Source: VBAU01 sp036005185 (lineage in GTDB: Bacteria > Bacteroidota > Bacteroidia > Chitinophagales > Chitinophagaceae). From it: a stretch of DNA of 64,000 nt. A model generated the notes under the pieces. That model was not told where the DNA came from and did no database searches. It saw nothing but the letters and a program-made list of their open reading frames with translations. The position numbers and the translations under genes were made by a program. The stretch covers positions 1-64,000 of the forward strand of contig DASYQS010000039.1 in the NCBI GenBank assembly GCA_036005185.1. Direction: 5' to 3'. Shown one piece after another: positions 50,477 through 59,733 of the stretch (its first letter is position 1; every line of letters starts with the position of its first letter).

Positions 50477-52399
50477 TTAACGGATAACCAATTTTTTTAT
50501 GGCGCTGCCAATTTGCAGCATGTATACGGCATTGTGTAGGGGCGGTAAATCGATCAGAATACTGTTGCCGGAAATTATTAATTTTTTTTGCAGAAAAAGT
50601 TTACCAGAGGCATCAAACAGTCTCATAGTTTCTATAGGTGAAAATTGACCTATAATAGATATTTGATTGGTAGCAGGATTAGGATGAATTACAAAATCAT
50701 CAGAATTCATGCTAAGCAATACTTGATAAACAGGAGAATAAAAAAAAGAATTGTCTTTTTGAATAATCTTCAATCTGTACAAATTAATTCCAGGCTCAGG
50801 ATGCTCATCTGTGTAATTATAATTTTCTATTAAAGGATCAGCTTGCATTATATTAAACGAAGACCAGCTATTTGCAACTATTTTTTCAAGAATAAATTTT
50901 TCGGCTAGTTCGGGATTGGTTACCCGCCATTTTAATTGAACACTTGATTCATCAACCATGGCTTTAAAATAGATTAACCTTACAGGTAAAGGAGCAATAG
51001 AAAGACAATAAGAGGCAGAGTCGGTTGCTTGCCGTATGGTATAAGGCGAAATGGTAGTTCCATTTGAGCCGTTCGTTGGCAATACAGGTGGATTGCATAG
51101 CGGATCGCCGCCATATTCTAAACCAGCCAAACCCCCTGTAACTGAAATTGAAACAGCAGGAACTGAACCAGTAAAATAAATAGCTCCGCCACTACCGCCG
51201 CCGCCTGCGCCATAACATCTTTTTGGAGTGCCTAAATCATTTTCATCACCGCCCGCTCCTCCTTTCGCTTCAATAATAGAGGAGCCTGTGTAGTTATTCA
51301 CGCTCATAATTATTGTACCTCCGGCCCCTCCCCCTGATGCACCATCAGAAATGGCATCTCCTCCTTTAGCTCCATTTGCTGAAATTGTATAGCCGTTTCC
51401 AATCAATGTTTCTGAAATTATAATCACAATACCTCCCCCATTTCCTCCTCCCATCAAAGCTGCAGGCGTTCCATCTGAATGGCCAGTTCCTCCTCCTCCG
51501 CCAAAAAAAATTTTTTTACCATTCCAATTCTTTAACGGTTTTCCGCCAAGCCCATGCAGCTCTGTGGTGCAACCACCACTGCTTGAATTCCCTCCTCCGA
51601 TACCAGCAGCGCTTAAATTGGCACCGCCTCCGCCAGCATTATTGTGACTATTTCCACCCCCTCCTCCATTTGCAGGAGCGCCTCTGCCACCAGTTAAACT
51701 GGCCTGGGCAGGCAATGTTACATTAAAAACACCTTCGCCTTTGGATGCCCCTTGTTGCAATGGAGAAGTTACAGATGCATCGTAGGTATATCCCGTAGAA
51801 GCAAAAAGATTACTACAATTACCTTCACTGAGAATGTATGTTCCACCTTTAAAACCTAAACCATCTGCATACACCGGGGCGTTTAATATCAGGTCCTGAA
51901 AAACGCTTAGCGCAATTACACCGCCGGTGCCGTTTGTGTTATTCCATGAAGCAGCTTTTACAGTATCTACAACATTCGCTGAATAATATTCAGCGAACTT
52001 CACCAATTGTACTTTATCAGCAACTGTATAACTGTTCAAGAAATTGTGAAACATAAAAACCGAATCACCATTAATGGAACAAATAATGGCAACTTCATAA
52101 TTTCCTGCATTATTGAGAGAAGTAGTATCGCCAAAAGTATTGTTGTCAACAGTTTTAATCAAAGCCCCTTTCATTTGTATGATCAACGTTTTTTGCAAAC
52201 GGGCTAAGCCTGTAACGCTATTTAATCTTACACAAGCTTTGGCAGGAATAACTTCTATTACTTTGTAATAACTGTTTACTACTCCGCTAATATTTGTTTG
52301 GGCATTCGATTGAGAAAAAAGAAAAAATAATGTTGAACAGAGAAGCAGTCTGCGAAAATTTAATAAGAAAAGAAAAGCTATATGATAGCCTGGTTTCAT
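50477..52399 (-). CDS. T9SS type A sorting domain protein, glycine-rich
   Basis: A 640-residue secreted protein. The signal peptide (cut near SNAQTN, about 34) is followed by an N-terminal beta domain, a glycine-rich region of about 190-460 (GGGGGNSHNNAGGGGANLSA and similar), a further beta domain, and a type A T9SS C-terminal signal of about 75 residues with HPNPATNQISI and a KKLVIR end. It should be exported through the outer membrane by the type IX system and anchored or released at the surface. The glycine-rich part suggests a matrix or adhesive role; that is inference. Confidence 0.86.
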   Translation of the reverse strand: MKPGYHIAFLFLLNFRRLLLCSTLFFLFSQSNAQTNISGVVNSYYKVIEVIPAKACVRLNSVTGLARLQKTLIIQMKGALIKTVDNNTFGDTTSLNNAGNYEVAIICSINGDSVFMFHNFLNSYTVADKVQLVKFAEYYSANVVDTVKAASWNNTNGTGGVIALSVFQDLILNAPVYADGLGFKGGTYILSEGNCSNLFASTGYTYDASVTSPLQQGASKGEGVFNVTLPAQASLTGGRGAPANGGGGGNSHNNAGGGGANLSAAGIGGGNSSSGGCTTELHGLGGKPLKNWNGKKIFFGGGGGTGHSDGTPAALMGGGNGGGIVIIISETLIGNGYTISANGAKGGDAISDGASGGGAGGTIIMSVNNYTGSSIIEAKGGAGGDENDLGTPKRCYGAGGGGSGGAIYFTGSVPAVSISVTGGLAGLEYGGDPLCNPPVLPTNGSNGTTISPYTIRQATDSASYCLSIAPLPVRLIYFKAMVDESSVQLKWRVTNPELAEKFILEKIVANSWSSFNIMQADPLIENYNYTDEHPEPGINLYRLKIIQKDNSFFYSPVYQVLLSMNSDDFVIHPNPATNQISIIGQFSPIETMRLFDASGKLFLQKKLIISGNSILIDLPPLHNAVYMLQIGSAIKKLVIR

Positions 52400-52546
52400 A
52401 GGTTTTCAAATGCGGTTAAAATAATGATTATTTATGGTATGAGGGAGTTCTGTAAGCCAAGTACCCAGTTAATAGAAAATTTACCAGTGGAATGTCCGTT
52501 ATTTGATTAGGGTTTTCCTCATAAAAAGAGTTGAGCCTTTATCATA

Positions 52547-53443
52547 TTACACTTTATCAATAAAAGAGTAAAGGTTGAAATCACCATTATTATAATTAGC
52601 TTCCAGCATTCTTTGCAGTTGATCTTTATTAATATCTTTCATTCTTTTGTGAATCAATAATTGCCAGGCCTTGTCAGTCAGTAACGATAATCGCCTTTTC
52701 CCAGTTCTTTCTTTGCTTAAAGCATATTTTACTGCTTTCATTAAACTATCAAGTCCCTTCCTTTCTGTTGCAACCGTTTTAATAATCGGTATTTCCGATT
52801 CATGTTTATGAAATGCCGGTGCCAGCATAAGACGAAGATTTTTTTCAAAAAGATCTGAATCCGGCCGGTCGCTTTTATTAATAACAAAAATATCAGCGAT
52901 TTCCATTAACCCCGCTTTCATTGTTTGCACTTCATCTCCACTTTCAGGAACAACCACTACAATAGTTGTATCAGCAAGCCCGGCAATTTCTATTTCACTT
53001 TGACCAACTCCTACAGTTTCGATAATTATTTGATCAAAACCGGCTGATTTAATAAGATCAGTTATCTCAATAATTTTTGGGCTTAATCCTCCCATGGATC
53101 CTCTTGTTGCCAAGGAACGGATAAAAACATTCGGATGAGTGTACCATTCACTCATCCGAATACGATCTCCTAAAACAGCACCAAGATTGAACGGTGAAGA
53201 AGGGTCAACACAAAGCACAGCAACTGTTTTTCCTTCTTTGATCAATTCACCAATCATCCCATCCACCAATGTACTTTTGCCCGCTCCAGGTGGCCCGGTT
53301 ACACCAATAATATTGGATGAAGAAGCAGTAAGAACTCGCAACAGATCTTCATATCCTTCTTGCTCATTCTCAACCAATGAAATGGCTCGAGCCAATGCTT
53401 TTATATCGCCTCGCTGCATTTGTTCCAACAATTGCTTTTGCAT
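52547..53443 (-). CDS. meaB: methylmalonyl-CoA mutase-associated GTPase MeaB
   Basis: A 298-residue G3E-family GTPase. The P-loop is TGPPGAGKSTLVDGM (about 48-62), followed by the metal-binding DPSSPFNLGAVLGDRIRM, IETVGVGQSEIEIA and NKSD. MeaB loads adenosylcobalamin into, and protects, methylmalonyl-CoA mutase. The mutase genes are not in the window, so they must lie elsewhere. It reads away from the O-antigen ligase gene 73 nt upstream. Confidence 0.93.
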   Translation of the reverse strand: MQKQLLEQMQRGDIKALARAISLVENEQEGYEDLLRVLTASSSNIIGVTGPPGAGKSTLVDGMIGELIKEGKTVAVLCVDPSSPFNLGAVLGDRIRMSEWYTHPNVFIRSLATRGSMGGLSPKIIEITDLIKSAGFDQIIIETVGVGQSEIEIAGLADTTIVVVVPESGDEVQTMKAGLMEIADIFVINKSDRPDSDLFEKNLRLMLAPAFHKHESEIPIIKTVATERKGLDSLMKAVKYALSKERTGKRRLSLLTDKAWQLLIHKRMKDINKDQLQRMLEANYNNGDFNLYSFIDKV

Positions 53444-53516
53444 AATCGAGGAAATGATTGTCTTACAACTTACATCTTTTATCTTGTAAACGTAACTTGC
53501 CCATTACAAAAATAAG

Positions 53517-54779
53517 ATGAACGAATCAAGAACAGACTTGAGCCATGAATGGAAAAAATGGATCATTTTCATCAGCACAGTCATAATGCTGTCAGGGCTT
53601 TTATTCTCAAGAGCTTTATTGTCGTTAGGCTTAATTGCATTTGCATTAACATGCATCGTTCACAAAAATATAATGCAGCAGTTAAAGTGTTTTTTCTCTT
53701 CAAAATTCCTTTGGGCAATGAGCTTATTATTCTTTTTCCCATTGATCTCAGGTTTATGGAGTGAAGATATTTCTAAATGGTTACAGGTAGTTCGAATTAA
53801 ATTGCCCCTTTTTTTATTACCCATTTGTTTCGCAGGGCTTACTGATTTTACATTTAAAGATTGGCAAAAAATTTCCTTTGCATTTATCATTTTAATGACT
53901 GGAGGTGTATGTTGGAGCTTGTGGCAGTATTTGCAGGATACCACAGCCATTCATGCAGAATATTTGAAAGCACATACTATCGAAACACCACTTGGCAACG
54001 ACCATGTACGTTTTAGTTTACTGGTTGCGGTAGCCATACTTACCTCTGCTTTTTTATTGGCAACAGCAAGAAATCTCTTTAAGAAATCATTCACTATCGT
54101 GATGCTGATCATTATTTCAGTTTTTATCATCTATTTGCATGTATTAGCAGTACGCACCGGGCTACTTTGTTTTTATGCAGGCGTGATCGGTTTCATTATT
54201 TGGCTGACATGGAATCGTCAAAATAAAATAAAATATTTCTTGCTGATCTTTCTTCTTTTGTTATTGCCAGTCATTTCATGGTTTATTTTTCCAACCTTTA
54301 AAAACAGAATCAGCTATTTGAAGTATGATCTTTCCTTTATACAAAATGCCAATTATCGTCAGGGCTCAAACGATGGAAACAGGTTATTATCGATAAAAGC
54401 CGGCTGGTATTTGCAAAATAAACATCCATTAACCGGAACAGGATTTGGCGACCTAGAAAAAGAAACGAACATGTGGTACGACGCACACTATCCGCAAATG
54501 GCAGCTACAGATAAAATTTTGCCTTCCAGCGAGTGGATGATTTATGGCGCTGGTAATGGCTGGCCCGGTTTCGGTTTGTTCACCTTTGTAATGCTAATAC
54601 CCTTTTTTGTAAAAAATCTAAGAAATAATATAACATGGTGGCTGCTGAACATTTCTATGGTATTAAGTTATTTGTTCGACATTGGATTAGAAGTGCAATA
54701 TGGCGTTTTTACCCATGCTTTTATTTTACTGTGGTGGTATAATTGGTTAAACACATTTCCAAAAAGTTCAACCGGTTGA
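53517..54779 (+). CDS. O-antigen ligase family protein (Wzy_C)
   Basis: A 420-residue polytopic membrane protein with about 11 hydrophobic helices. The central large periplasmic loop contains RQGSNDGNRLLSIKAGWYLQ and the TGTGFGDLEKETNMWYDAHY stretch, and the Wzy_C-type pattern HVRFSLLVA precedes it. Such proteins join O-antigen chains to lipid A core or polymerise surface glycan. It precedes a glycosyltransferase by 63 nt, consistent with surface glycan assembly. Ligase and polymerase cannot be separated by sequence alone. Confidence 0.8.
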   Translation: MNESRTDLSHEWKKWIIFISTVIMLSGLLFSRALLSLGLIAFALTCIVHKNIMQQLKCFFSSKFLWAMSLLFFFPLISGLWSEDISKWLQVVRIKLPLFLLPICFAGLTDFTFKDWQKISFAFIILMTGGVCWSLWQYLQDTTAIHAEYLKAHTIETPLGNDHVRFSLLVAVAILTSAFLLATARNLFKKSFTIVMLIIISVFIIYLHVLAVRTGLLCFYAGVIGFIIWLTWNRQNKIKYFLLIFLLLLLPVISWFIFPTFKNRISYLKYDLSFIQNANYRQGSNDGNRLLSIKAGWYLQNKHPLTGTGFGDLEKETNMWYDAHYPQMAATDKILPSSEWMIYGAGNGWPGFGLFTFVMLIPFFVKNLRNNITWWLLNISMVLSYLFDIGLEVQYGVFTHAFILLWWYNWLNTFPKSSTG

Positions 54780-54842
54780 AAAGTTTAATAAGTTTAAGAA
54801 CCTTTGCAGTTACCTTTTTGAATTATTTGAAACAAGATTAGA

Positions 54843-55604
54843 ATGCAAAAAATTTCTGTTGTCATTGTTTGTAAAAATGAAGAAGAAGAGATTGGTCACT
54901 GCCTTCAAAGCTTGCATGGTTTTACTGATGATATTGTTGTGCTTGATAATGGAAGTACTGATGAAACAAAGAATATTGTTCGCGATGCAGGTGCTCGCTT
55001 AGTTGAAGAAAGTTGGGAAGGTTTTGGAAAAACAAAAAATAAAGCCACCAAGTTTGCAAAATATGATTGGATATTAAATCTTGATGCTGATGAAGCCATT
55101 GATAAGGAATTAAAAAGCTCATTGCTTAACCTTGCGCTGAACGACGAAAATGAAGTATTTGAAATAAAGTTTAAAAATTTTTTCGGTAATAAATATTTGC
55201 GTTTTGGAGAATGGGGAGATGATAAACACATACGATTATTTAATCGTACCAAAGTAAACTGGAACGAGGCCATCGTTCACGAAGCTTTAATGATGCCCAA
55301 TAACATTAAAGTAAAAAATGTAAAGGGGTATGTTCTACATCGCACCGTAAAAACTGTAGCCGAGTTTGCCGACAAAATGCTGAAATATGCTTTACTAAAT
55401 GCAGAAAAATATAGTGAGCAAGGAAAAAAATCTTCCTGGATAAACATATATGGGGCGCCCATATTTTCGTTCCTTAAATATTACATTTTTAAGTTAGGTT
55501 TTTTAGATGGATGGGCCGGATTTATTTGCGCAAGAATGGGCTCGTATTATACGTTTATTAAATATGCACGATTGTTGGAATTAAACAGAGAAAGTAAAAA
55601 GTAA
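54843..55604 (+). CDS. glycosyltransferase family 2 protein (LPS core type)
   Basis: A 253-residue GT2 enzyme of the WaaE/KdtX-like group. The nucleotide-sugar domain starts ISVVIVCKNEEEEIGHCLQS, with the metal motif LNLDADEAIDKEL and the WGDDKHIRLFNR acceptor part. Members add a sugar to the inner core of LPS. A C-terminal amphipathic region (YYIFKLGFLDGWAGFICARM) probably binds the membrane. The start at 54843 is a plain ATG. Its last codons run into an AAAGTAAAAAGT-type low-complexity repeat. Confidence 0.88.
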   Translation: MQKISVVIVCKNEEEEIGHCLQSLHGFTDDIVVLDNGSTDETKNIVRDAGARLVEESWEGFGKTKNKATKFAKYDWILNLDADEAIDKELKSSLLNLALNDENEVFEIKFKNFFGNKYLRFGEWGDDKHIRLFNRTKVNWNEAIVHEALMMPNNIKVKNVKGYVLHRTVKTVAEFADKMLKYALLNAEKYSEQGKKSSWINIYGAPIFSFLKYYIFKLGFLDGWAGFICARMGSYYTFIKYARLLELNRESKK

Positions 55605-55673
55605 AAAATAAAAATGCAAAATGCGCCCGCCGATAACAGCAATCCTTTTTTAATTTTGAATTGCATTTGAACT

Positions 55674-56315
55674 ATGACCAATTTTATTCCAATATTCCCT
55701 CTTGGTATAGTAGTTTATCCTGGTGAAAATTTAAACCTTCACATATTCGAACCACGATATAAGCAACTGATCAATGAATGCCATAATCAAAAAAAACAAT
55801 TTGGCATCCCCACTGTTATAGAAAATCGCTTGCAAGATTATGGATCATTGGTAGAAGTAACTGAATTAACGCAGGTGCATGAAAACGGGGAATTAGATAT
55901 CAAAACAAAAGGTTCAAAAATTTTTCGCATTTTAGAAGTGATCAAAGAGGTACCAGATAAATTATACAGCGGAGCTATTGTAAATTATCCTGAAACGAGA
56001 GAAGAGGGCAACCGGGAATTAATGAAAAAAGTTGTAAACAGTATTCGGGAGTTGCATAAGCTGCTTAAAATTGATAAGGATTTTAAAAAGAATGACGAAG
56101 ATCTAAAGGCATATGATGTAGCACACCATGTGGGTCTTTCATTGGAAGAAGAATATGAAATGCTTCACCTTTTGGATGAAAGGCAAAGACAGGAATATTT
56201 AAAACGTCACCTCACTAAAGTAATTCCTCTTGTAGCTGAAATGGAGCAGCTAAAAGAAAAGATCAAGCTGAACGGACATTTCAAAAATCTGTCGGGTTTG
56301 GGATTTGATTCATGA
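55674..56315 (+). CDS. LON peptidase substrate-binding domain protein
   Basis: A 213-residue protein made of the Lon N-terminal substrate-binding domain alone: FIPIFPLGIVVYPGENLNLH, then IFEPRYKQLINECHNQKKQF, then a helical C-terminal part (LLDERQRQEYLKRHLTKVIP). There is no AAA or protease domain. Stand-alone forms of about 200 residues are widespread; their role is unclear, perhaps as adaptors. The start follows a gap of 69 nt from the glycosyltransferase gene. Confidence 0.86.
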   Translation: MTNFIPIFPLGIVVYPGENLNLHIFEPRYKQLINECHNQKKQFGIPTVIENRLQDYGSLVEVTELTQVHENGELDIKTKGSKIFRILEVIKEVPDKLYSGAIVNYPETREEGNRELMKKVVNSIRELHKLLKIDKDFKKNDEDLKAYDVAHHVGLSLEEEYEMLHLLDERQRQEYLKRHLTKVIPLVAEMEQLKEKIKLNGHFKNLSGLGFDS

Positions 56316-56414
56316 ATAATGAGTAATGCTGAATAGCCACTACAATTCGCTGGTTTAATACTCACCATTTATTACTTCACACGTACAGATACAGGCAGGC
56401 ATGTTTGATTTCCC

Positions 56415-56422
56415 TACTTTTG
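56415..56422 (+). promoter_or_regulatory. -7 box of the coaX operon
   Basis: TACTTTTG matches TAnnTTTG exactly, 19 nt before the TTG start at 56442. Confidence 0.55.
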
Positions 56423-56441
56423 CGGCCTAAATCAGATTTTC

Positions 56442-57173
56442 TTGACGTCTTCAACGCTTTGTTTTGATTTTGGTAATACGAGACTAAAGGCCGCTCTTTT
56501 CGTTGACGGTGCCATGGAGGAACTGATTGTGCTGAAAGATGAATCCGTTGAAACTGTGAAATTGTTGCTTGATCAGTTCCAGCCGCAAAAAACAATTTTA
56601 TCTTCTGTTATTGATCACGATCCTCAAATTGACACCCTGCTTACTTCAAGATCCAGATTTCATAGGCTTGGTTATCATTCAAAACTGCCATTTACAGCAC
56701 CGGTCAGCAAGCCTGAAACGATTGGTACAGATCGATTGGCTCTAGCGGCCGCTGCAGTTCATTTTTATCCTGAAAAAAACAATCTCGTTATCGGCCTGGG
56801 AACATGCGTAACCTACAATTTCATTAATAAATCGCATGAATTTCTTGGTGGAGCTATATCACCAGGTCTTGAAATGAGATTAAGATCGTTGAATCAGTTT
56901 ACAGCAAAACTACCATTGGTAAAAGCAGATTGGAACGTTCCCTTGATCGGCTATGATACAAATACAAATATTCTTTCGGGAGTTGTAATTGGGATCGCAA
57001 ATGAAATTGATGGATTTATCAATGCTTATGCTGAAAAGTTCGGGAACTTTAACGTGCTTTTAACCGGGGGTGATACAGGCATTTTTGCTTCCCATATAAA
57101 AAAGAAGATATTTGCAGACCCCGAACTAATTTTTAAAGGTTTATATGCGATCAGTGAAGTCAACAATGCTTGA
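56442..57173 (+). CDS. coaX: type III pantothenate kinase
   Basis: A 243-residue type III pantothenate kinase, first step of CoA synthesis. ASKHA-fold motifs are visible: CFDFGNTRLKAALF (phosphate-1), ETIGTDRLALAAAAVHFYPE with the catalytic Asp, and LVIGLGTCVTYNFI. The start codon is TTG at 56442; the frame closes at TGA 12 codons upstream and contains no ATG before the FDFGNT core. The -7 box just upstream supports this start. The next gene begins at 57166, overlapping by 8 nt. Confidence 0.92.
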   Translation: MTSSTLCFDFGNTRLKAALFVDGAMEELIVLKDESVETVKLLLDQFQPQKTILSSVIDHDPQIDTLLTSRSRFHRLGYHSKLPFTAPVSKPETIGTDRLALAAAAVHFYPEKNNLVIGLGTCVTYNFINKSHEFLGGAISPGLEMRLRSLNQFTAKLPLVKADWNVPLIGYDTNTNILSGVVIGIANEIDGFINAYAEKFGNFNVLLTGGDTGIFASHIKKKIFADPELIFKGLYAISEVNNA

Positions 57174-58542
57174 GAAAATTATTGCCTCATATTTAAAAAT
57201 GCTGGCTGCTTGCGCCTTTCTTTGTTTTTTTTGCATGGCAGCTTTAGCTCAGGATAATTCACCTTATTCACGTTATGGTTTGGGTGATCTTACTCCCAAT
57301 ACAAATATTTTAAACCGGGGAATGGGCAGTTTTTCGGCCGCTTATGCTGATCCACTTTCTATTAACTTCAGCAACCCTGCATCCTATTCTGCATTTTTAT
57401 CTTATCAAGAACAAAGATCAAAGAAATCAGCCTCTGGAAGAGCATTATTTGATGTAGGTATAAACTTCGACAATCATAGTTTGCGTGAAAGCAACAATTC
57501 GGAAAAATTTACCAGCAGTAATGCATTATTTTCTTACATGCAAGTTGGGGTGCCACTCAAAAGAAATTGGGGATTAAGTTTTGGATTGAGGCAAATTTCG
57601 AGGATCAGTTACAAGATTAATAGTTTTGAACGCTTGAATGATCCCGTTACAGGTTTTCCGATTGACAGCGCTCTAACAGAATTTACTGGTGATGGCGGTA
57701 CCTTCCTGGCCTCAGCAGGAACAGGCTTTGCTATAAAGAATTTAAGCGTAGGAGTCAACTTTGGTTACTTGTTTGGGAAAAAAGAATATGCAGCAAAAAG
57801 AGCTTTCATCAATGATACAGTTGAATACAATAGCTCCAACCATACCACAAAAACCTCGTTTGGAAATATATTTCTGAGTGCCGGAATACAATATAAAATT
57901 GATTTAAATAAGAATTATTTGCTTCGCCTGGGTGCATACGGAAATTTAAAGCAAACGATGAATGCTGAACAAGATGTATTGAGAGAAACTTTTATTAGAA
58001 CCGTTAATGGCGATGTGCGATTGGATAGTGTATTTGAAGAAAAAAATATAAAGGGCAAAATTATCTATCCCTCCGCCTATGGCCTTGGTTTTATTTTTGA
58101 AAAAAAACCGGATATCCAAAATAATAAATATGCCACATGGTTGATAGGAGTTGATTTTGTTCAGAACAATTGGAGCCAGTACAGGTTTTATGGCAATTCT
58201 GATCTTGTTGATGATAGTTGGGAGTTAAGACTTGGCGCTCAAATAAAACCCGAACCTAAAAAGAATTATTTCAGTAATGTAGCTTTTCGCGGAGGTTTTG
58301 TTGTTGGGCAAGATTATGTAAACGTTGTAAACAAGCTGCCTTTATGGGGAATAAGTTTTGGCATGGGTCTTCCATTGCCTAACTATAACCGCTTGGCGCT
58401 TGGCCAGGCTTCTATTATTAATTTATCATTTGAATATTTGAAAAGGGGCAATAACGATAATTTGCTAAAAGAAAATGTTTTTCGTATTTCAGTCGGCCTT
58501 TCGTTAAGCGATCTTTGGTTTTCGAAGAGGAAATATGAATAG
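57166..58542 (+). CDS. outer membrane beta-barrel protein
   Basis: A 458-residue exported protein. The signal peptide is MLEKIIASYLKMLAACAFLC and onward to ALAQ. The mature start DNSPYSRYGLGDLTPNTNIL is characteristic of an uncharacterised Bacteroidota outer-membrane family. The rest is a run of amphipathic strands (WGLSFGLRQISRISYKINSF, YLLRLGAYGNLKQTMNAEQD) with a final SVGLSLSDLWFSKRKYE. The ATG at 57166 sits inside the coaX stop region (8 nt overlap). Its place between coaX and lptC is conserved in this phylum. Confidence 0.83.
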   Translation: MLEKIIASYLKMLAACAFLCFFCMAALAQDNSPYSRYGLGDLTPNTNILNRGMGSFSAAYADPLSINFSNPASYSAFLSYQEQRSKKSASGRALFDVGINFDNHSLRESNNSEKFTSSNALFSYMQVGVPLKRNWGLSFGLRQISRISYKINSFERLNDPVTGFPIDSALTEFTGDGGTFLASAGTGFAIKNLSVGVNFGYLFGKKEYAAKRAFINDTVEYNSSNHTTKTSFGNIFLSAGIQYKIDLNKNYLLRLGAYGNLKQTMNAEQDVLRETFIRTVNGDVRLDSVFEEKNIKGKIIYPSAYGLGFIFEKKPDIQNNKYATWLIGVDFVQNNWSQYRFYGNSDLVDDSWELRLGAQIKPEPKKNYFSNVAFRGGFVVGQDYVNVVNKLPLWGISFGMGLPLPNYNRLALGQASIINLSFEYLKRGNNDNLLKENVFRISVGLSLSDLWFSKRKYE

Positions 58543-58569
58543 ACTTTCGTATTTCAGGAATATTTAGCT

Positions 58570-59265
58570 ATGAATTTCTTTTTAAATAAGATGAATAGCG
58601 ATAAGGACGATGATAGTCTTCCTGCCGGCCAGGCAGGGATTACAACCCTTCGAACAAGCTCAAGGCAGGCTCCGCGGAAGGTAAATCAAGAATATGTAGC
58701 CGGTATTAAAATAAATCTAATTACAGCAGCCGTTTTTTTCATCGGCTGTTTTTTTATTTGGGGCTGTGAAAACAATGAAACTACAATAAAGGAATTAACC
58801 GAAAATAAAGTAATGGTTGAGGAAGGAAAAAATATTGAAAGCTATTTAAGCCAGCAAAGTAAGGTAAAAGCAAAGCTTACAGCTCCGCTGATGCTCCGTT
58901 ACCAAACCGATACAGTTCGTGTAGAGTTTCCGAAAACGCTGCATGTAGATTTTTATGATGATAGTACCAAAATAGAAACATGGTTGGATAGTAAGCATGG
59001 TAAATACTTCGAGAATTTAAATAAAGTTTATTTGTGGGATAGTGTAGTTGTGATCAATGTAAAAGGCGATACCTTAAAAAGTTCTGATCTTTGGTGGGAT
59101 CAAAATACAAAACTATTTTACACGGATAAATATGCTGAATACCGCACTAAAGACAAACAAATTTTTCCTAGCAAGGGCATTGAAGCAACTCAGGATCTGG
59201 GCCATATCACTTTTAAATCTCCAACCGGCATAGTGAATTACTCTGATAAGTATTTTACTCAATAG
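58570..59265 (+). CDS. lptC: LPS export protein LptC, N-terminus altered by a repeat
   Basis: A 231-residue LptC-like protein. After an unusual N-terminal extension (residues 1-48) come a membrane helix (INLITAAVFFIGCFFIWGC, lipobox-like C66) and the LptC beta-jellyroll (IESYLSQQSKVKAKLTAPLM, FPKTLHVDFYDDSTKIETWL, KYFENLNKVYLWDSVVVINV). LptC hands lipopolysaccharide from LptBFG to LptA. Residues about 16-36 (SLPAGQAGITTLRTSSRQAP) are encoded by two repeat elements, and no alternative start lies between the repeat and the helix. It closes the coaX operon. Confidence 0.87.
   Translation: MNFFLNKMNSDKDDDSLPAGQAGITTLRTSSRQAPRKVNQEYVAGIKINLITAAVFFIGCFFIWGCENNETTIKELTENKVMVEEGKNIESYLSQQSKVKAKLTAPLMLRYQTDTVRVEFPKTLHVDFYDDSTKIETWLDSKHGKYFENLNKVYLWDSVVVINVKGDTLKSSDLWWDQNTKLFYTDKYAEYRTKDKQIFPSKGIEATQDLGHITFKSPTGIVNYSDKYFTQ
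58619..58682. repeat. composite repeat inserted in the lptC coding region
   Basis: CCTGCC-GGCCA-GGCAGG (58621-58637) is a palindrome of the same type as 11305-11326. Immediately after it, CCCTTCGAACAAGCTCAAGG (58647-58666) resembles the widespread TTCGACAAGCTCAGG word. Together they add about 21 codons without breaking the frame. Confidence 0.72.
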
Positions 59266-59283
59266 TCATAGATATCACTTAAT

Positions 59284-59317
59284 GAAAAAGTCCCTCATAA
59301 ATTATGTGGGACTTTTT
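59284..59317. terminator. bidirectional-type terminator of the coaX operon
   Basis: AAAAAGTCCC-TCATAAATTATGT-GGGACTTTTT: a long stem with A- and T-flanks on both sides, 18 nt after the lptC stop. Confidence 0.85.
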
Positions 59318-59733
59318 AAATACCATTTCAGGCAAAACCTTAACACTGTTGGTGTTTTCAAGGTTAGAGATTCATTCTTCAAAGTTAAAGTGTGCCTAAG
59401 GCCTCACTTTGTGTTTTCAGTTGGATATTTGGACTCAAACGGGACTTGGTTTTTCAAGGAAAGTTGACTGATGCGAGCTATTGGTTTTTCAAGGAATCGG
59501 AAATTTTTTTACGGACGTTAGATGGTTTTTTCAACTGATATTGGATTATCGTACCAATCAACTTCGAATCAAAAATAGTCTTCACATTTTTTTAGCACAA
59601 GAGAATAACTGCTTATTCTGACTATTGATGAATTTACTGTTGCACTAGTAAATACACCTAAATAATTATTAATCCTGATCAATTAGGCCATCATTAATTA
59701 CCTTCAAACCAACTAACTAAAAAATGTACTTCA
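59318..59733. other. 416-bp intergenic region with direct repeats
   Basis: No gene is seen. TTGGTTTTTCAAGGAA occurs at 59446-59461 and 59481-59496 (spaced by 35 nt), with a related TTGGTGTTTTCAAGG at 59349-59363. The rest is AT-rich. A reading frame at 59282-59467 exists but overlaps the terminator and lacks any protein-like pattern. Confidence 0.55.

Noticed and set aside
51150..51720. Repetitive C/T-rich tract that could suggest a repeat array or CRISPR
   Set aside because: It is the coding sequence of the glycine-rich part of the T9SS protein; spacing and units are irregular.
55590..55616. AAAGTAAAAAGTAAAAAATAAAAATG low-complexity end of the glycosyltransferase gene as a regulatory site
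   Set aside because: Only a short simple repeat over the stop codon; no partner arm and no further evidence.
59282..59467. 61-codon frame after lptC
   Set aside because: It starts inside the terminator stem and runs through direct repeats; no protein features.
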